The position numbers and the translations under genes were made by a program. From the NCBI GenBank assembly GCA_913020685.1, contig CAJWAY010000003.1:1-34219 (forward strand): 34,219 bases of DNA, in the 5' to 3' direction. This document shows, one piece after another, positions 7,699-16,614 of the stretch (position 1 is its first letter; every line of letters begins with the position of its first letter). The notes below the pieces were generated by a model. It had not been told where the DNA came from. It did no database searches and saw only the letters and a program-made list of their open reading frames with translations. The DNA comes from an uncultured Flavobacteriaceae bacterium. GTDB lineage: Bacteria > Bacteroidota > Bacteroidia > Flavobacteriales > Flavobacteriaceae.

Positions 7699-8391
7699 TT
7701 ATTTGATCGGTTTGACAAATTTGTAACCTACCCCTTTAACCGTCTTAAAAAATTTATCACCCACCTTTTCTCTAAGTTTTCGAATGTGAACGTCTATCGT
7801 TCTGTCACCTACCACGACTTGGCTTCCCCAAATGTTTTCCATGATTTTTTCTCTTTTAATTACCTTGTCTGGTTTAGATGCCAAAAGATAGAGGAGTTCA
7901 AATTCTTTTCTGGGTAAAGAGAAGGTTTGACCTTTATGAGTAACTTCGTATTGTTCTTTGTCGATTATGAGTTTGCCCACTTGTATTTTGTCTTGGCTAT
8001 CGTCCTCTTTCTTGAGACGGCGCAACAAAGCTTTGACTTTGGAAACAATAATTTTGGGCTTAATAGGCTTCGTGACGTAGTCATCTGCACCTGCATCAAA
8101 GGCTGCCATGTGGGAATAATCCTCACCTCTGGCGGTGAGAAACATGATAATGGTATCATTGAAAATCTTGTCGCTTCGCAAATTTTCACAGGCTTCAATT
8201 CCATCCATTTCGGGCATCATCACATCCATAATTATCAAATGAGGTATACTTTTTTTAGCCTTTATCAGAGCTTCTTTACCGTTAGAAGCTGTTTTTACAT
8301 TGTAGCCATCCTGCTCCAAATTATATTTTATTATCTCAATAACATCTGGTTCATCATCAACTAACAATATTCTAATATCCTTTTTCTTCAT
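7699..8391 (-). CDS. OmpR/PhoB-family response regulator
   Basis: Receiver 'ILLVDDEPDVIEII...LIIMDVMMPEMDGIEACENLR...TKPIKPKII' plus winged-helix 'GDRTIDVHIRKLREKVGDKFFKTVKGVGYKF'. Start at MKKKDIRILLVDDEP (8391). Confidence 0.95.
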   Translation of the reverse strand: MKKKDIRILLVDDEPDVIEIIKYNLEQDGYNVKTASNGKEALIKAKKSIPHLIIMDVMMPEMDGIEACENLRSDKIFNDTIIMFLTARGEDYSHMAAFDAGADDYVTKPIKPKIIVSKVKALLRRLKKEDDSQDKIQVGKLIIDKEQYEVTHKGQTFSLPRKEFELLYLLASKPDKVIKREKIMENIWGSQVVVGDRTIDVHIRKLREKVGDKFFKTVKGVGYKFVKPIK

Positions 8392-8483
8392 TTTTTTTAT
8401 TTCTCTAATATAGAGATTTATGGGTTTGTTGGGTGAAAAAAACTTTACCAACATCCAGAAAGATCAAACGACATTAATTTTAT

Positions 8484-8491
8484 TAAATTTG
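8484..8491 (+). promoter_or_regulatory. -7 box TAAATTTG for the CTD-only secreted protein gene
   Basis: Exact TAnnTTTG match, 17 nt upstream of the TTG start; weak because the region is AT-rich. Confidence 0.3.
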
Positions 8492-8508
8492 GACAAATTA
8501 TATAAAAT

Positions 8509-8844
8509 TTGTTTTTGCGCCTCGCATTATTGCTTATAACGCTCATTTCATTCCAATTTGTTTGTGCTCAACAAAATGAGTACAGAGGCTTTGTTCATAA
8601 AAACCCACCTAACAAATTAAACTTTCAGTTATTTCCTAATCCCTACACGGGAGGGAAACTTTATATAGCCTCTGCCCCCGCAGAAATCAAAAATATTATG
8701 ATAATAAATATTTTAGGTGAAGTGATTTTTCAAACCAGTACCTATGATAGTTATATAATTCCACAGAACCTTAGAAGTGGTATCTACATTGTAAAAATCA
8801 AACAGGGAGCTCAACAAGGATTGAGTCGTTTGGTTGTGCCTTGA
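8509..8844 (+). CDS. Small secreted protein consisting of a signal peptide plus a T9SS type A C-terminal sorting domain
   Basis: Signal peptide 'MFLRLALLLITLISFQFVCAQQ', ~18-aa linker, then CTD-like 'LFPNPYTGGKLYIASAPAEIKNIMIINILGEVIFQTST...IIPQNLRSGIYIVKIKQGAQQGLSRLVV'. TTG is the only start downstream of an in-frame TAA. Confidence 0.8.
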   Translation: MFLRLALLLITLISFQFVCAQQNEYRGFVHKNPPNKLNFQLFPNPYTGGKLYIASAPAEIKNIMIINILGEVIFQTSTYDSYIIPQNLRSGIYIVKIKQGAQQGLSRLVVP

Positions 8845-8856
8845 TCGCGTCAAAAG

Positions 8857-9843
8857 ATGACTACCTATAATTTGGAAAACTTTTGGGAAATCTGCAACCA
8901 ACCTGCCTTTGATGCTTTGGCACTCAAAACATTCTACTTTCAGTACCAAAATAACAAGATTTACCGGTCTTTTTGTGACCTGATCAATTGCAACCCTGCC
9001 GAGGTGACAACATTGAAAGACATTCCTTATCTACCCATTTCCTTTTTTAAATACAGTAAGGTTTGTTGCTTTGAATCCGACAATGGTTCTTTTTTCAGTT
9101 CGAGTACCACCACGGGAGGAATTCCCTCAAAGCACTATTATCGTCAATTAAAAGATTATCAAATAAGTTTCCGCAAAGGTTTTGAATATTTTTTTGGAGC
9201 CATTGAGGATTTTACAGTTCTAGCCTTACTCCCATCATACCTGGAAAGATCCCATTCCTCTTTAATATTTATGGCCAATGACATGATCCGTAAAAGTCAA
9301 AAGACTGAAAGCGGTTTTTATCTCAATCAATGGGAAAATCTAAAAAAGACGATCATTCAACTCGAAAATTCTGAGCAAAAAACATTGTTGTTGGGGGTAT
9401 CCTTTGCACTGCTAGATCTTGTGGAAAAGTATTCGTTTGATCTGAAGCATACATGGGTCATGGAAACCGGTGGAATGAAGGGCAGGAGAAAAGAAGTAAC
9501 GCGTGAGGCATTACACAGCCAACTGAAAAAGGGATTTGGTGTGCATAAAATTTTCTCGGAATACGGGATGACAGAATTGATGTCTCAAGCCTATTCAATC
9601 GGTGAGGGGATTTTTGAGTGTCCCCCTTGGATGCGTGTTGTCGCCAGAGAAAACCAAGACCCTTTTAATCTCCTCCCTTGGGGACAAAGTGGTGGGTTAA
9701 ATGTTATTGACCTAGCTAATCGCGATAGCTGCGCATTCATTGCTACCGAAGACCTTGCCAGAGTACACTCTAATAAACGCTTTGAAGTACTGGGCCGTTT
9801 AGACACCTCAGAAATCAGAGGCTGCAATTTGATGGCAATCTAG
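8857..9843 (+). CDS. LuxE-like acyl-protein synthetase / acyltransferase family protein
   Basis: '[13 protein letters not shown]', '[17 protein letters not shown]', '[20 protein letters not shown]', '[17 protein letters not shown]'. Confidence 0.8.
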   Translation: MTTYNLENFWEICNQPAFDALALKTFYFQYQNNKIYRSFCDLINCNPAEVTTLKDIPYLPISFFKYSKVCCFESDNGSFFSSSTTTGGIPSKHYYRQLKDYQISFRKGFEYFFGAIEDFTVLALLPSYLERSHSSLIFMANDMIRKSQKTESGFYLNQWENLKKTIIQLENSEQKTLLLGVSFALLDLVEKYSFDLKHTWVMETGGMKGRRKEVTREALHSQLKKGFGVHKIFSEYGMTELMSQAYSIGEGIFECPPWMRVVARENQDPFNLLPWGQSGGLNVIDLANRDSCAFIATEDLARVHSNKRFEVLGRLDTSEIRGCNLMAI

Positions 9844-11138
9844 CTAACCGCCTCAACGATAAAATAATTTTTCTTACCTCTTTGAAGTAAAATGTATTGG
9901 TCGTCTATCAAATCGGCATATCCAATATTGTAACTCTCGTCTACCTTAATTTTATTTACCGAAATGGAGTTTTCAGCTAATGCCCTACGGGCCTCTCCAT
10001 TGGATTTTAAAAAGGATGTTTTTGAGACCAACAAAGCGATCATGTCAACGCCATTATAAAGATCAGAAAGTGGAATCTCCGCCATAGGTACCCCATCAAA
10101 AACATCTAAAAAAGTTTGACGATCAAGGCTTTTTAAATCGGCAGCTGTTGAACGGCCAAAAAGGATTTGGCTAGCCTGAATAGCTTTTTGTAGATCTTCC
10201 TCAGAATGGACCATACGGGTTAATTCCTTAGCTATCGTTTTTTGTAATAGCCTTATTTGAGGGCTTTCCAGGTGTTGTATGATCAAGTTTTCTATGGTCG
10301 ACTTGTCTAAAAGAGTAAATATTTTTATATAATTTTGGGCATCCTCATCAGAAGCGTTCATCCAATACTGGTAGAATTTGTAAGGAGAGGTTCGGGTCTT
10401 ATCTAACCACACATTTCCGGCCTCAGTTTTTCCAAATTTTGTTCCGTCAGCCTTAGTAATCAAAGGACAGGTAATGGCATAGGCTTTACCACCCAATTTG
10501 CGCCGGATCAATTCTGTTCCAGTAGTGATATTACCCCATTGATCACTCCCCCCCATTTGCAACTTACAATCCATTTTTTTGTAGAGGTGCAAAAAATCAT
10601 ATCCCTGTAACAATTGGTAGGTAAATTCGGTAAAAGACATGCCAACTTTAGCATCGCTACCAATGCGATTTTTTACAGATTCCTTAGACATCATATAGTT
10701 GACAGTAAGGTGCTTACCAATTTCGCGAGAAAAATCAATGAGTTTATAGTCTTTGGTCCAATCATAATTGTTGACCAACTGAGCGGCCTTGGGATTTGCG
10801 TGATCAAAATCAAGGAATTTTTGGAGTTGTGTTCTAATGGCCTCAACATTTTTTTGCAATGCCTCAGAATCCAAAAGATTTCTTTCGTCAGACTTACCAG
10901 CTGGGTCGCCAATCATTCCTGTAGCACCACCTAGCAATGCTATGGGGCGATGACCTGACCTCTGGAAGTGGATCAAAATCATGATTTGTACCAAACTGCC
11001 AATGTGAAGAGAATCTGCAGTGGGGTCAAAACCAATATAACCTGTAGTGATGTTTTGGTTCAAATAATCCTCTGTTTCGGGCATAATATCGTGTAACATG
11101 CCCCTCCAGCGAAGTTCCTCTACAAAATTTTTCTGCAT
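9840..11138 (-). CDS. tyrS: Tyrosyl-tRNA synthetase
   Basis: '[55 protein letters not shown]', '[15 protein letters not shown]', '[13 protein letters not shown]', C-terminal S4 domain. Confidence 0.97.
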   Translation of the reverse strand: MQKNFVEELRWRGMLHDIMPETEDYLNQNITTGYIGFDPTADSLHIGSLVQIMILIHFQRSGHRPIALLGGATGMIGDPAGKSDERNLLDSEALQKNVEAIRTQLQKFLDFDHANPKAAQLVNNYDWTKDYKLIDFSREIGKHLTVNYMMSKESVKNRIGSDAKVGMSFTEFTYQLLQGYDFLHLYKKMDCKLQMGGSDQWGNITTGTELIRRKLGGKAYAITCPLITKADGTKFGKTEAGNVWLDKTRTSPYKFYQYWMNASDEDAQNYIKIFTLLDKSTIENLIIQHLESPQIRLLQKTIAKELTRMVHSEEDLQKAIQASQILFGRSTAADLKSLDRQTFLDVFDGVPMAEIPLSDLYNGVDMIALLVSKTSFLKSNGEARRALAENSISVNKIKVDESYNIGYADLIDDQYILLQRGKKNYFIVEAVS

Positions 11139-11154
11139 TACTTTGATTTACTAG

Positions 11155-11162
11155 CAAAGATA
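11155..11162 (-). promoter_or_regulatory. -7 box TATCTTTG for tyrS
   Basis: Exact TAnnTTTG match on the minus strand, 16 nt upstream of the ATG. Confidence 0.45.
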
Positions 11163-11215
11163 GATTTATGCCCTAAAACAAAAAATTATTCTTGAAAAAG
11201 CGTTAGTTTTAATTT

Positions 11216-12187
11216 ATGATATTAGTGACCGGTGCAACTGGCTTTATCGGTTCTCATTTGTTGTGTCATTTGGCAGAAAAAGACATTTTTCCAGTGGCCA
11301 TGTTCCGACATGAATCAAATAAACGCAAGGTTTGGAAACGGTTCAAATCACAATTTGATGATGCCCAAAAGAGGTACGACAAAATTTTATGGAGAAAAGC
11401 GGACTTTCGGGACCTGCCGAGTTTGGATGCCGCCTTTAAAAATATTGATTATGTTTATCATTGTGCCGGCTATATTTCCCTGGCTCAAAGCGATGCAAAG
11501 AAACTACTTGAAATTAATGAAAAAGGGGCTACATATCTAGTCGATTTATGTTTATTTCATTCAGTAAAAAAATTGGTTTATGTCAGTTCCATAGCCGCTT
11601 TGGGAAACGACCCATCGCAAACGGTAATAGATGAAAACACCCCCTGGGACAACAATACCGATAAAAATCCATATGCTTATTCTAAATACGGAGGAGAAAT
11701 GGAAGTATGGAGAGCAACGCAAGAGGGATTAAATGCGGTAATTGTCAATCCAGGTATAGTACTGGGAAAAAACAGCCCAATTGAATTCTTTCTGAAACGA
11801 CACAAGAACGGTTTGAGATGGTATACACCTGGAACTAATGCCTTTGTAAATATTAAGGATGTCATCACGGTAATGTATGAACTGATGCAATCCGATATAA
11901 AAGATGAACGCTTTATTTTGGTAGCTGAAAATTGGACTGGTAAGGCAATGGTACGATCACTTCTCATAGCTGGGAATTTTAGTCCAAGAGTTTTTATTAT
12001 TCCCAAAAGGTTTTTGTATTTGTTATGGTTGATAGAACACCTGATTGAGCTATTGGGTATCAGAAAACGTTTTTTAACACGTGCCATAATTTCTAGTCAA
12101 TATGATCATAAAACTATCAATGGGAATAAAATAAAATCATTCATCAACTTTGAATACTCAAACATTACAAATTTCATTTTCGACTGA
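11216..12187 (+). CDS. NAD-dependent epimerase/dehydratase family protein (extended SDR)
   Basis: 'ILVTGATGFIGSHLLCHL', 'VYHCAGYISL', 'VYVSSIAALG', 'YAYSKYGGEMEVW'. Confidence 0.88.
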   Translation: MILVTGATGFIGSHLLCHLAEKDIFPVAMFRHESNKRKVWKRFKSQFDDAQKRYDKILWRKADFRDLPSLDAAFKNIDYVYHCAGYISLAQSDAKKLLEINEKGATYLVDLCLFHSVKKLVYVSSIAALGNDPSQTVIDENTPWDNNTDKNPYAYSKYGGEMEVWRATQEGLNAVIVNPGIVLGKNSPIEFFLKRHKNGLRWYTPGTNAFVNIKDVITVMYELMQSDIKDERFILVAENWTGKAMVRSLLIAGNFSPRVFIIPKRFLYLLWLIEHLIELLGIRKRFLTRAIISSQYDHKTINGNKIKSFINFEYSNITNFIFD

Positions 12188-12215
12188 TTCGATTTTCAAT
12201 CTTGGGCCAATATCT

Positions 12216-12575
12216 TTATTCCTCTCTAATGCGCACAGTTTGCTGGATACTATCATTTAGCTTGTTGAGTTTAATTTTAACTTTTTTAAAAATAGGTAAG
12301 TATTCTTTGGGATTTTTAGCATAATAAGATTGACTGGAAGCTAGTTGTGCACTATCAATTCCATACTTTTCGTAAATGTATTCCGCCACCAAAAGATCTT
12401 TTTTTTTAAGCACATTGTAAGACTGGCGTTTGATATTTTTCATGAGAATAATATCCAGCATCACCATGCTCATTTGGTCGGGAGGGATTAGTTTGTCGGG
12501 AGGACTGTTGTCTCCTGTTTTTGAACATGAAAATACAATAAACACTAGTAATCCAATAAATTTTTTCATGTTCAT
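12216..12575 (-). CDS. DUF4296-type lipoprotein
   Basis: Lipobox 'LLVFIVFSCSK', 'LIPPDQMSMVMLDIILMKN...YIYEKYGIDSAQLASSQSYYAKNPKEY'; located after pyrC. Confidence 0.7.
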   Translation of the reverse strand: MNMKKFIGLLVFIVFSCSKTGDNSPPDKLIPPDQMSMVMLDIILMKNIKRQSYNVLKKKDLLVAEYIYEKYGIDSAQLASSQSYYAKNPKEYLPIFKKVKIKLNKLNDSIQQTVRIREE

Positions 12576-13909
12576 CTATTAAAAGTAAGTTTTTTTCCCA
12601 ATGCGCTTTCGATTATTTTACCTTGATCGTAAACCAAATTTCCATTGACAAAAGTTTTGATGATAGAGGCCTCAAAAGTTGAACCCTCAAATGGAGACCA
12701 TTTGCATTGGTAAAGCAAATCTTCTTTGACAACAGTAAATTTTTTATTCATATCTACCAAAACCAGATCGGCAAAAAAGCCTTCACGAATAAAACCACGA
12801 TTTTGAATTTTAAATAAAATGGCGGGATTGTGACAGGCTTTTTCAACCAACTTTTCTATAGTGGTTCTTCCTTGTTTTACAGCTGTCAAGAGAGCAGGAT
12901 AGGCATGTTGAACCAATGGACCACCTGAAGGGGAATTTACGTAAGGATTTTGCTTTTCCTCAAGTGTATGTGGGGCATGGTCTGTGGCCAATACGTCAAT
13001 CTTATCATCGTTTAGAGCTTTCCATAAGGCTTCACGGTCACTAACTTTTTTTATTGCAGGATTCCATTTGATCAAAGTACCCTTTTGCGCATAATCTTCC
13101 TCTGAAAACATAAGATGATGAACACAAACCTCAGCGGTTATTTTCTTTTGAGTCAATGGTTTTTCGTTGGAGAATAGTTCGGTTTCTATGGCCGTAGACA
13201 AATGAAAAACATGCAAGCGAGCTCCAGTTGCTTTGGCCAATTGAATGGCTCTAGAAGAAGAACTATAACAGGCAACCTTGCTTCTAATCTCTGGGTGCTT
13301 TTCAATTGGAATATCAACTCCATACTTGACGATTTGTTCCGCAAGGTTTTTTCTGATTATGTTTTCATCCTCGCAATGAACGGCAATAGGTAAATCAGTG
13401 ATGGAAAAAATTTTTTTTAATACTTGCTCATTATCCACTAACATATTTCCGGTAGAAGATCCTAAAAATAATTTCAGCCCTGCAGCTTGTGTGACATCCA
13501 AAGTCTTAATTTCGTCAAAGTTGTCATTAGTACCCCCGAAAAGAAAGCCATAATTAGCGATAGACACATTTGATGCTAAATCCAACTTATCTTTCAAGGC
13601 TTTTTGAGTAGTGGTTTGAGGAATGGTATTGGGCATATCAATAAAGGAGGTAATTCCCCCAGCCACTGCTGCTCTTGACTCAGAAGCAATGGTAGCTTTG
13701 TGGGTTAGACCTGGCTCCCTAAAGTGAACCTGATCGTCGATCCAACCCGGCAATAAATAAAGACCAGAGGCGTCAATTATTTCTTCATTTCCATTGAGAG
13801 ACAGGTGATTGCCAATTTTCTCTATCTTATCTCCTTTAATTAAAAGGTCTTTTTGGGAAACCTGACCTTCATTTACCAATTTGGCCTTTTTTATTAATAT
13901 CTCTCTCAT
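12572..13909 (-). CDS. pyrC: Dihydroorotase
   Basis: 'LYLLPGWIDDQVHFREPGLTHKATI', 'DMPNTIPQTTT', 'VHCEDENI', 'LATDHAPHTLEEK'. Confidence 0.93.
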   Translation of the reverse strand: MREILIKKAKLVNEGQVSQKDLLIKGDKIEKIGNHLSLNGNEEIIDASGLYLLPGWIDDQVHFREPGLTHKATIASESRAAVAGGITSFIDMPNTIPQTTTQKALKDKLDLASNVSIANYGFLFGGTNDNFDEIKTLDVTQAAGLKLFLGSSTGNMLVDNEQVLKKIFSITDLPIAVHCEDENIIRKNLAEQIVKYGVDIPIEKHPEIRSKVACYSSSSRAIQLAKATGARLHVFHLSTAIETELFSNEKPLTQKKITAEVCVHHLMFSEEDYAQKGTLIKWNPAIKKVSDREALWKALNDDKIDVLATDHAPHTLEEKQNPYVNSPSGGPLVQHAYPALLTAVKQGRTTIEKLVEKACHNPAILFKIQNRGFIREGFFADLVLVDMNKKFTVVKEDLLYQCKWSPFEGSTFEASIIKTFVNGNLVYDQGKIIESALGKKLTFNR

Positions 13910-14628
13910 TACATTGAATTAAATATACTTTTTATCTTCAATAATAAAACAGCATAAAAGGCCTCCCAAATTATTTTCCCATTCATTTTCGAAACCCCCA
14001 GTTCTCTATTGGTAAAAATTATAGGATGTTCCTTGTATTTGTATCCTTTACTCCAAATCTTAAATTTCATTTCAATTTGAAACGCATACCCTACAAAATT
14101 AATTCTTTTAAAATCCAAATGGTCCAAAACTTCTCGGGTATAGCCTACAAATCCAGCTGTAGGATCTTTAATGGGCATAAAGGTAATCCCCCTTACATAC
14201 AAAGAAGCGAAATAGGACAATAAAATCCTACTTAAAGGCCAATTGACAACGTTAATACCTTTGACATATCGTGATCCAATGACTAAATCGAATTCAGATT
14301 TAAGGCAATCAAGCATTGGAGATAATTCCCTGGGGTCGTGAGATAAATCAGCATCCATCTCAAAAATAAAGTCGTATTTTTTTTTTAATGCCCACCTAAA
14401 GCCCTGGATATATGCCTTTCCTAGTCCTTCTTTCGAAGCACGCCGCTCTAAAAAAAGACGACTATTGTAGTTTTTTTTTAGTTCCAATACCACATCCGCA
14501 GTACCATCTGGTGACATATCATCGACCACTAAAATGTCAAAATCTCTCCTCTCTAGGGTCTTTTTAAGAATTATTTCGATGTTTTCAACCTCATTATATG
14601 TAGGAATGATAACTAAAGCTTTGTCCAT
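13909..14628 (-). CDS. Polyprenol monophosphomannose synthase-like glycosyltransferase family 2
   Basis: 'ALVIIPTYNEVENIEIILKK', 'ILVVDDMSPDGTADVV', 'FEMDADLSHDP', 'VIGSRYVKGINVVNWPLSR'. ATG at 14628; the ORF-track start at 14640 is a TTG. Confidence 0.9.
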   Translation of the reverse strand: MDKALVIIPTYNEVENIEIILKKTLERRDFDILVVDDMSPDGTADVVLELKKNYNSRLFLERRASKEGLGKAYIQGFRWALKKKYDFIFEMDADLSHDPRELSPMLDCLKSEFDLVIGSRYVKGINVVNWPLSRILLSYFASLYVRGITFMPIKDPTAGFVGYTREVLDHLDFKRINFVGYAFQIEMKFKIWSKGYKYKEHPIIFTNRELGVSKMNGKIIWEAFYAVLLLKIKSIFNSM

Positions 14629-14637
14629 AGATCGGCA

Positions 14638-14645
14638 CAAAAATA
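14638..14645 (-). promoter_or_regulatory. -7 box TATTTTTG for the DPM-synthase-like gene
   Basis: Exact TAnnTTTG match on the minus strand, 9 nt upstream of the ATG at 14628. Confidence 0.4.
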
Positions 14646-14658
14646 CTAAATCGAGAGA

Positions 14659-14696
14659 AATAAAATTAAGAATTAAAATACTTCCTTAATTTTATT
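14659..14696. repeat. Perfect 12-bp inverted repeat AATAAAATTAAG ... CTTAATTTTATT with a 14-nt spacer, in a divergent promoter region
   Basis: Arms at 14659-14670 and 14685-14696 read directly. Confidence 0.8.
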
Positions 14697-14698
14697 GT

Positions 14699-15355
14699 AT
14701 GTTTCAATGGACCGAAAAATTTGAACCTCAACAAGACTGGGTTGCTTTAATAATAATTTTAATTTTTTCTCTTTGTGTACACCTCCTAAAGATTAACCCA
14801 CACCAATTCAAACTTCTTGTTTCTTTTTGGAGATCAAATACTTATTTCAAAATTTATGAAAAAGAAAAGTATGTGAATAATTTAAATATGTTCAACCTGA
14901 CACTGACTATGATTTCATTGATTACGATGACTCTTTTAAGTTATTTTTTTTACGAAAAAATTATGATGTCCTTACTCGGAGGAATCTCATATATTATTTT
15001 TTTTATATTATTATGTACGTTTATTCTTATTCGCTATTTTCTACTTAAATTCATCTTTAGGCTAGCAAATCATTCGGAAATATATTTAAATACTATTTTC
15101 AGAAGCATCAGCTTTTACGGAATAATAAGCATATATTCCCTTTTCTTTTTTTCGATCTATTATTACCGTTTTCCTAGTAATAATTATTTGCTAATTATAA
15201 TTTATATAGTGATTTTTTGCTCCATTTTTTTATCTCACCTCGCCATTTACACAAGAATCATTATAACAAATCCAAATAGATTAGTTTATTTAATTTTGTA
15301 TCTTTGTACGTTCAAAATATCGCCTTGGCTTTGGCTCTATAAGTCAATTTATTAG
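14699..15355 (+). CDS. DUF4271-type integral membrane protein
   Basis: About seven hydrophobic segments ('WVALIIILIFSLCVHLLK', 'FFILLCTFILIRYFLLKFIFRL'), 'YLCTFKISPWLWLYKSIY' ending; directly upstream of hemD. Confidence 0.75.
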   Translation: MFQWTEKFEPQQDWVALIIILIFSLCVHLLKINPHQFKLLVSFWRSNTYFKIYEKEKYVNNLNMFNLTLTMISLITMTLLSYFFYEKIMMSLLGGISYIIFFILLCTFILIRYFLLKFIFRLANHSEIYLNTIFRSISFYGIISIYSLFFFSIYYYRFPSNNYLLIIIYIVIFCSIFLSHLAIYTRIIITNPNRLVYLILYLCTFKISPWLWLYKSIY

Positions 15356-15380
15356 ACAAATAGAAATAATTAGATGAAAT

Positions 15381-16124
15381 ATGAAAGTGAAGACTATTTT
15401 GATTTCCCAGCCCGAACCCGCTAGCGAGAAGTCTCCCTACTCTAGATTAAAAGAAAAACATAAACTAAAAATAGACTTTCGTCCTTTTATTCACGTAGAA
15501 GGATTGTCAGCGAAAGAAGTTAGATTGCAAAAAATCAATTTTTCTGACTTTGACAACGTCATTCTAACTAGCAGAAATGCAGTAGATCATTTCTTCAGAA
15601 TTACCCAGGAGATGCGCTACAAGGTTCCAGATTCCACTAAATATTTTTGCCAATCTGAAGCGGTAGCTTATTACCTACAAAAATATGTTATATACAGAAA
15701 ACGTAAAATTTATGTAGGTGAAAAAAGTATTGACGATTTAGAAGATGTTTTCAAAAAGTTTGGTGATGAAAAGTTTTTGCTCCCTTCATCGGATGTACTC
15801 AAACCGAGTATCCCAGATTGCCTAAATAAAATTAATATTGATTGGACCCGCGCACAATTGTATAAAACAATGGTGAGTGATCTATCTGATTTGAGAGATG
15901 TATACTACGATGTTTTGGTTTTTTTCAGTCCCTCAGGTATCGAATCGCTTTTCAAGAACTTCCCTGATTTTGAACAAAATAACACCCGAATTGCAGCATA
16001 TGGCAATGGTACTGTGCTTGCTGCCGATAAAGCGAAGTTAAGAATCGATATCAAAGCGCCGACCCCAGACACCCCATCTATGACCATGGCAATAGAAAAA
16101 TACATCAGCAATAACGTGAAATAA
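15381..16124 (+). CDS. hemD: Uroporphyrinogen-III synthase
   Basis: 'ILISQPEPASEKSPY', 'NVILTSRNAVDHFF', 'VLVFFSPSGIESLFKNFPDF', 'RIAAYGNGTVLAADKA'. Confidence 0.85.
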   Translation: MKVKTILISQPEPASEKSPYSRLKEKHKLKIDFRPFIHVEGLSAKEVRLQKINFSDFDNVILTSRNAVDHFFRITQEMRYKVPDSTKYFCQSEAVAYYLQKYVIYRKRKIYVGEKSIDDLEDVFKKFGDEKFLLPSSDVLKPSIPDCLNKINIDWTRAQLYKTMVSDLSDLRDVYYDVLVFFSPSGIESLFKNFPDFEQNNTRIAAYGNGTVLAADKAKLRIDIKAPTPDTPSMTMAIEKYISNNVK

Positions 16125-16133
16125 ATACCCCCG

Positions 16134-16511
16134 TTAGTAATTTTTATTTTGATAGGTTTTCCAGATCAGTGAAGCCCATCCCATAATGAGCAGACCTCCT
16201 CCAATAGGAGTAACAGGACCCAACCAAGAAAAATCAAAAGGGGTCAGTTTCCCAAGACAAAGTATTAAAATACTGCCGGAAAAAAGTATAATGCCCCAAA
16301 AAAAAAGCCTGTAAATAATTGGGTTTTTTGCCCATGAGATTTTTGAAAAAACAATAAGTGCCAAACCATGGTACATCATGTATCTGATACCAGTTTGAAA
16401 TGATTGTAAAACTTCTGCCGAAAAATGCGCCTTAAGCTCATGAGTTGCAAAAGCACCTAATACTAAAGCCAAAAGGGCAAAGTTACCTCCTGTCAAAACA
16501 TATTTTCTCAT
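16134..16511 (-). CDS. DUF423 family membrane protein
   Basis: 'LALVLGAFATHELKAHFS....FQTGIRYMMYHGLALI', 'LGPVTPIGGGLLIMGWASL'. Confidence 0.88.
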   Translation of the reverse strand: MRKYVLTGGNFALLALVLGAFATHELKAHFSAEVLQSFQTGIRYMMYHGLALIVFSKISWAKNPIIYRLFFWGIILFSGSILILCLGKLTPFDFSWLGPVTPIGGGLLIMGWASLIWKTYQNKNY

Positions 16512-16529
16512 AAATTGAATGTAATATTT

Positions 16530-16587
16530 TAAATGTAAATTTTAACTGATTAATTCATTAATTTTATTATTGTTAAATAGGCATTTA
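16530..16587. repeat. Imperfect inverted repeat TAAATGTAAATTTTAAC ... GTTAAATAGGCATTTA upstream of the Lrp-family gene
   Basis: Arms at 16530-16546 and 16572-16587; outer 6 bp and inner 5 bp are complementary. Confidence 0.45.
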
Positions 16588-16614
16588 ATATTTATGGATC
16601 AAAAAGTTTAGATT

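Noticed and set aside
7927-8364. 145-aa plus-strand ORF opposite the response regulator
   Set aside because: Entirely antisense to a strongly conserved receiver/winged-helix gene; its sequence has no recognisable domain and mirrors the codon bias of the opposite strand.
11677-12087. 136-aa minus-strand ORF opposite the epimerase gene
   Set aside because: Shadow ORF; the opposite-strand SDR gene has clear motifs.
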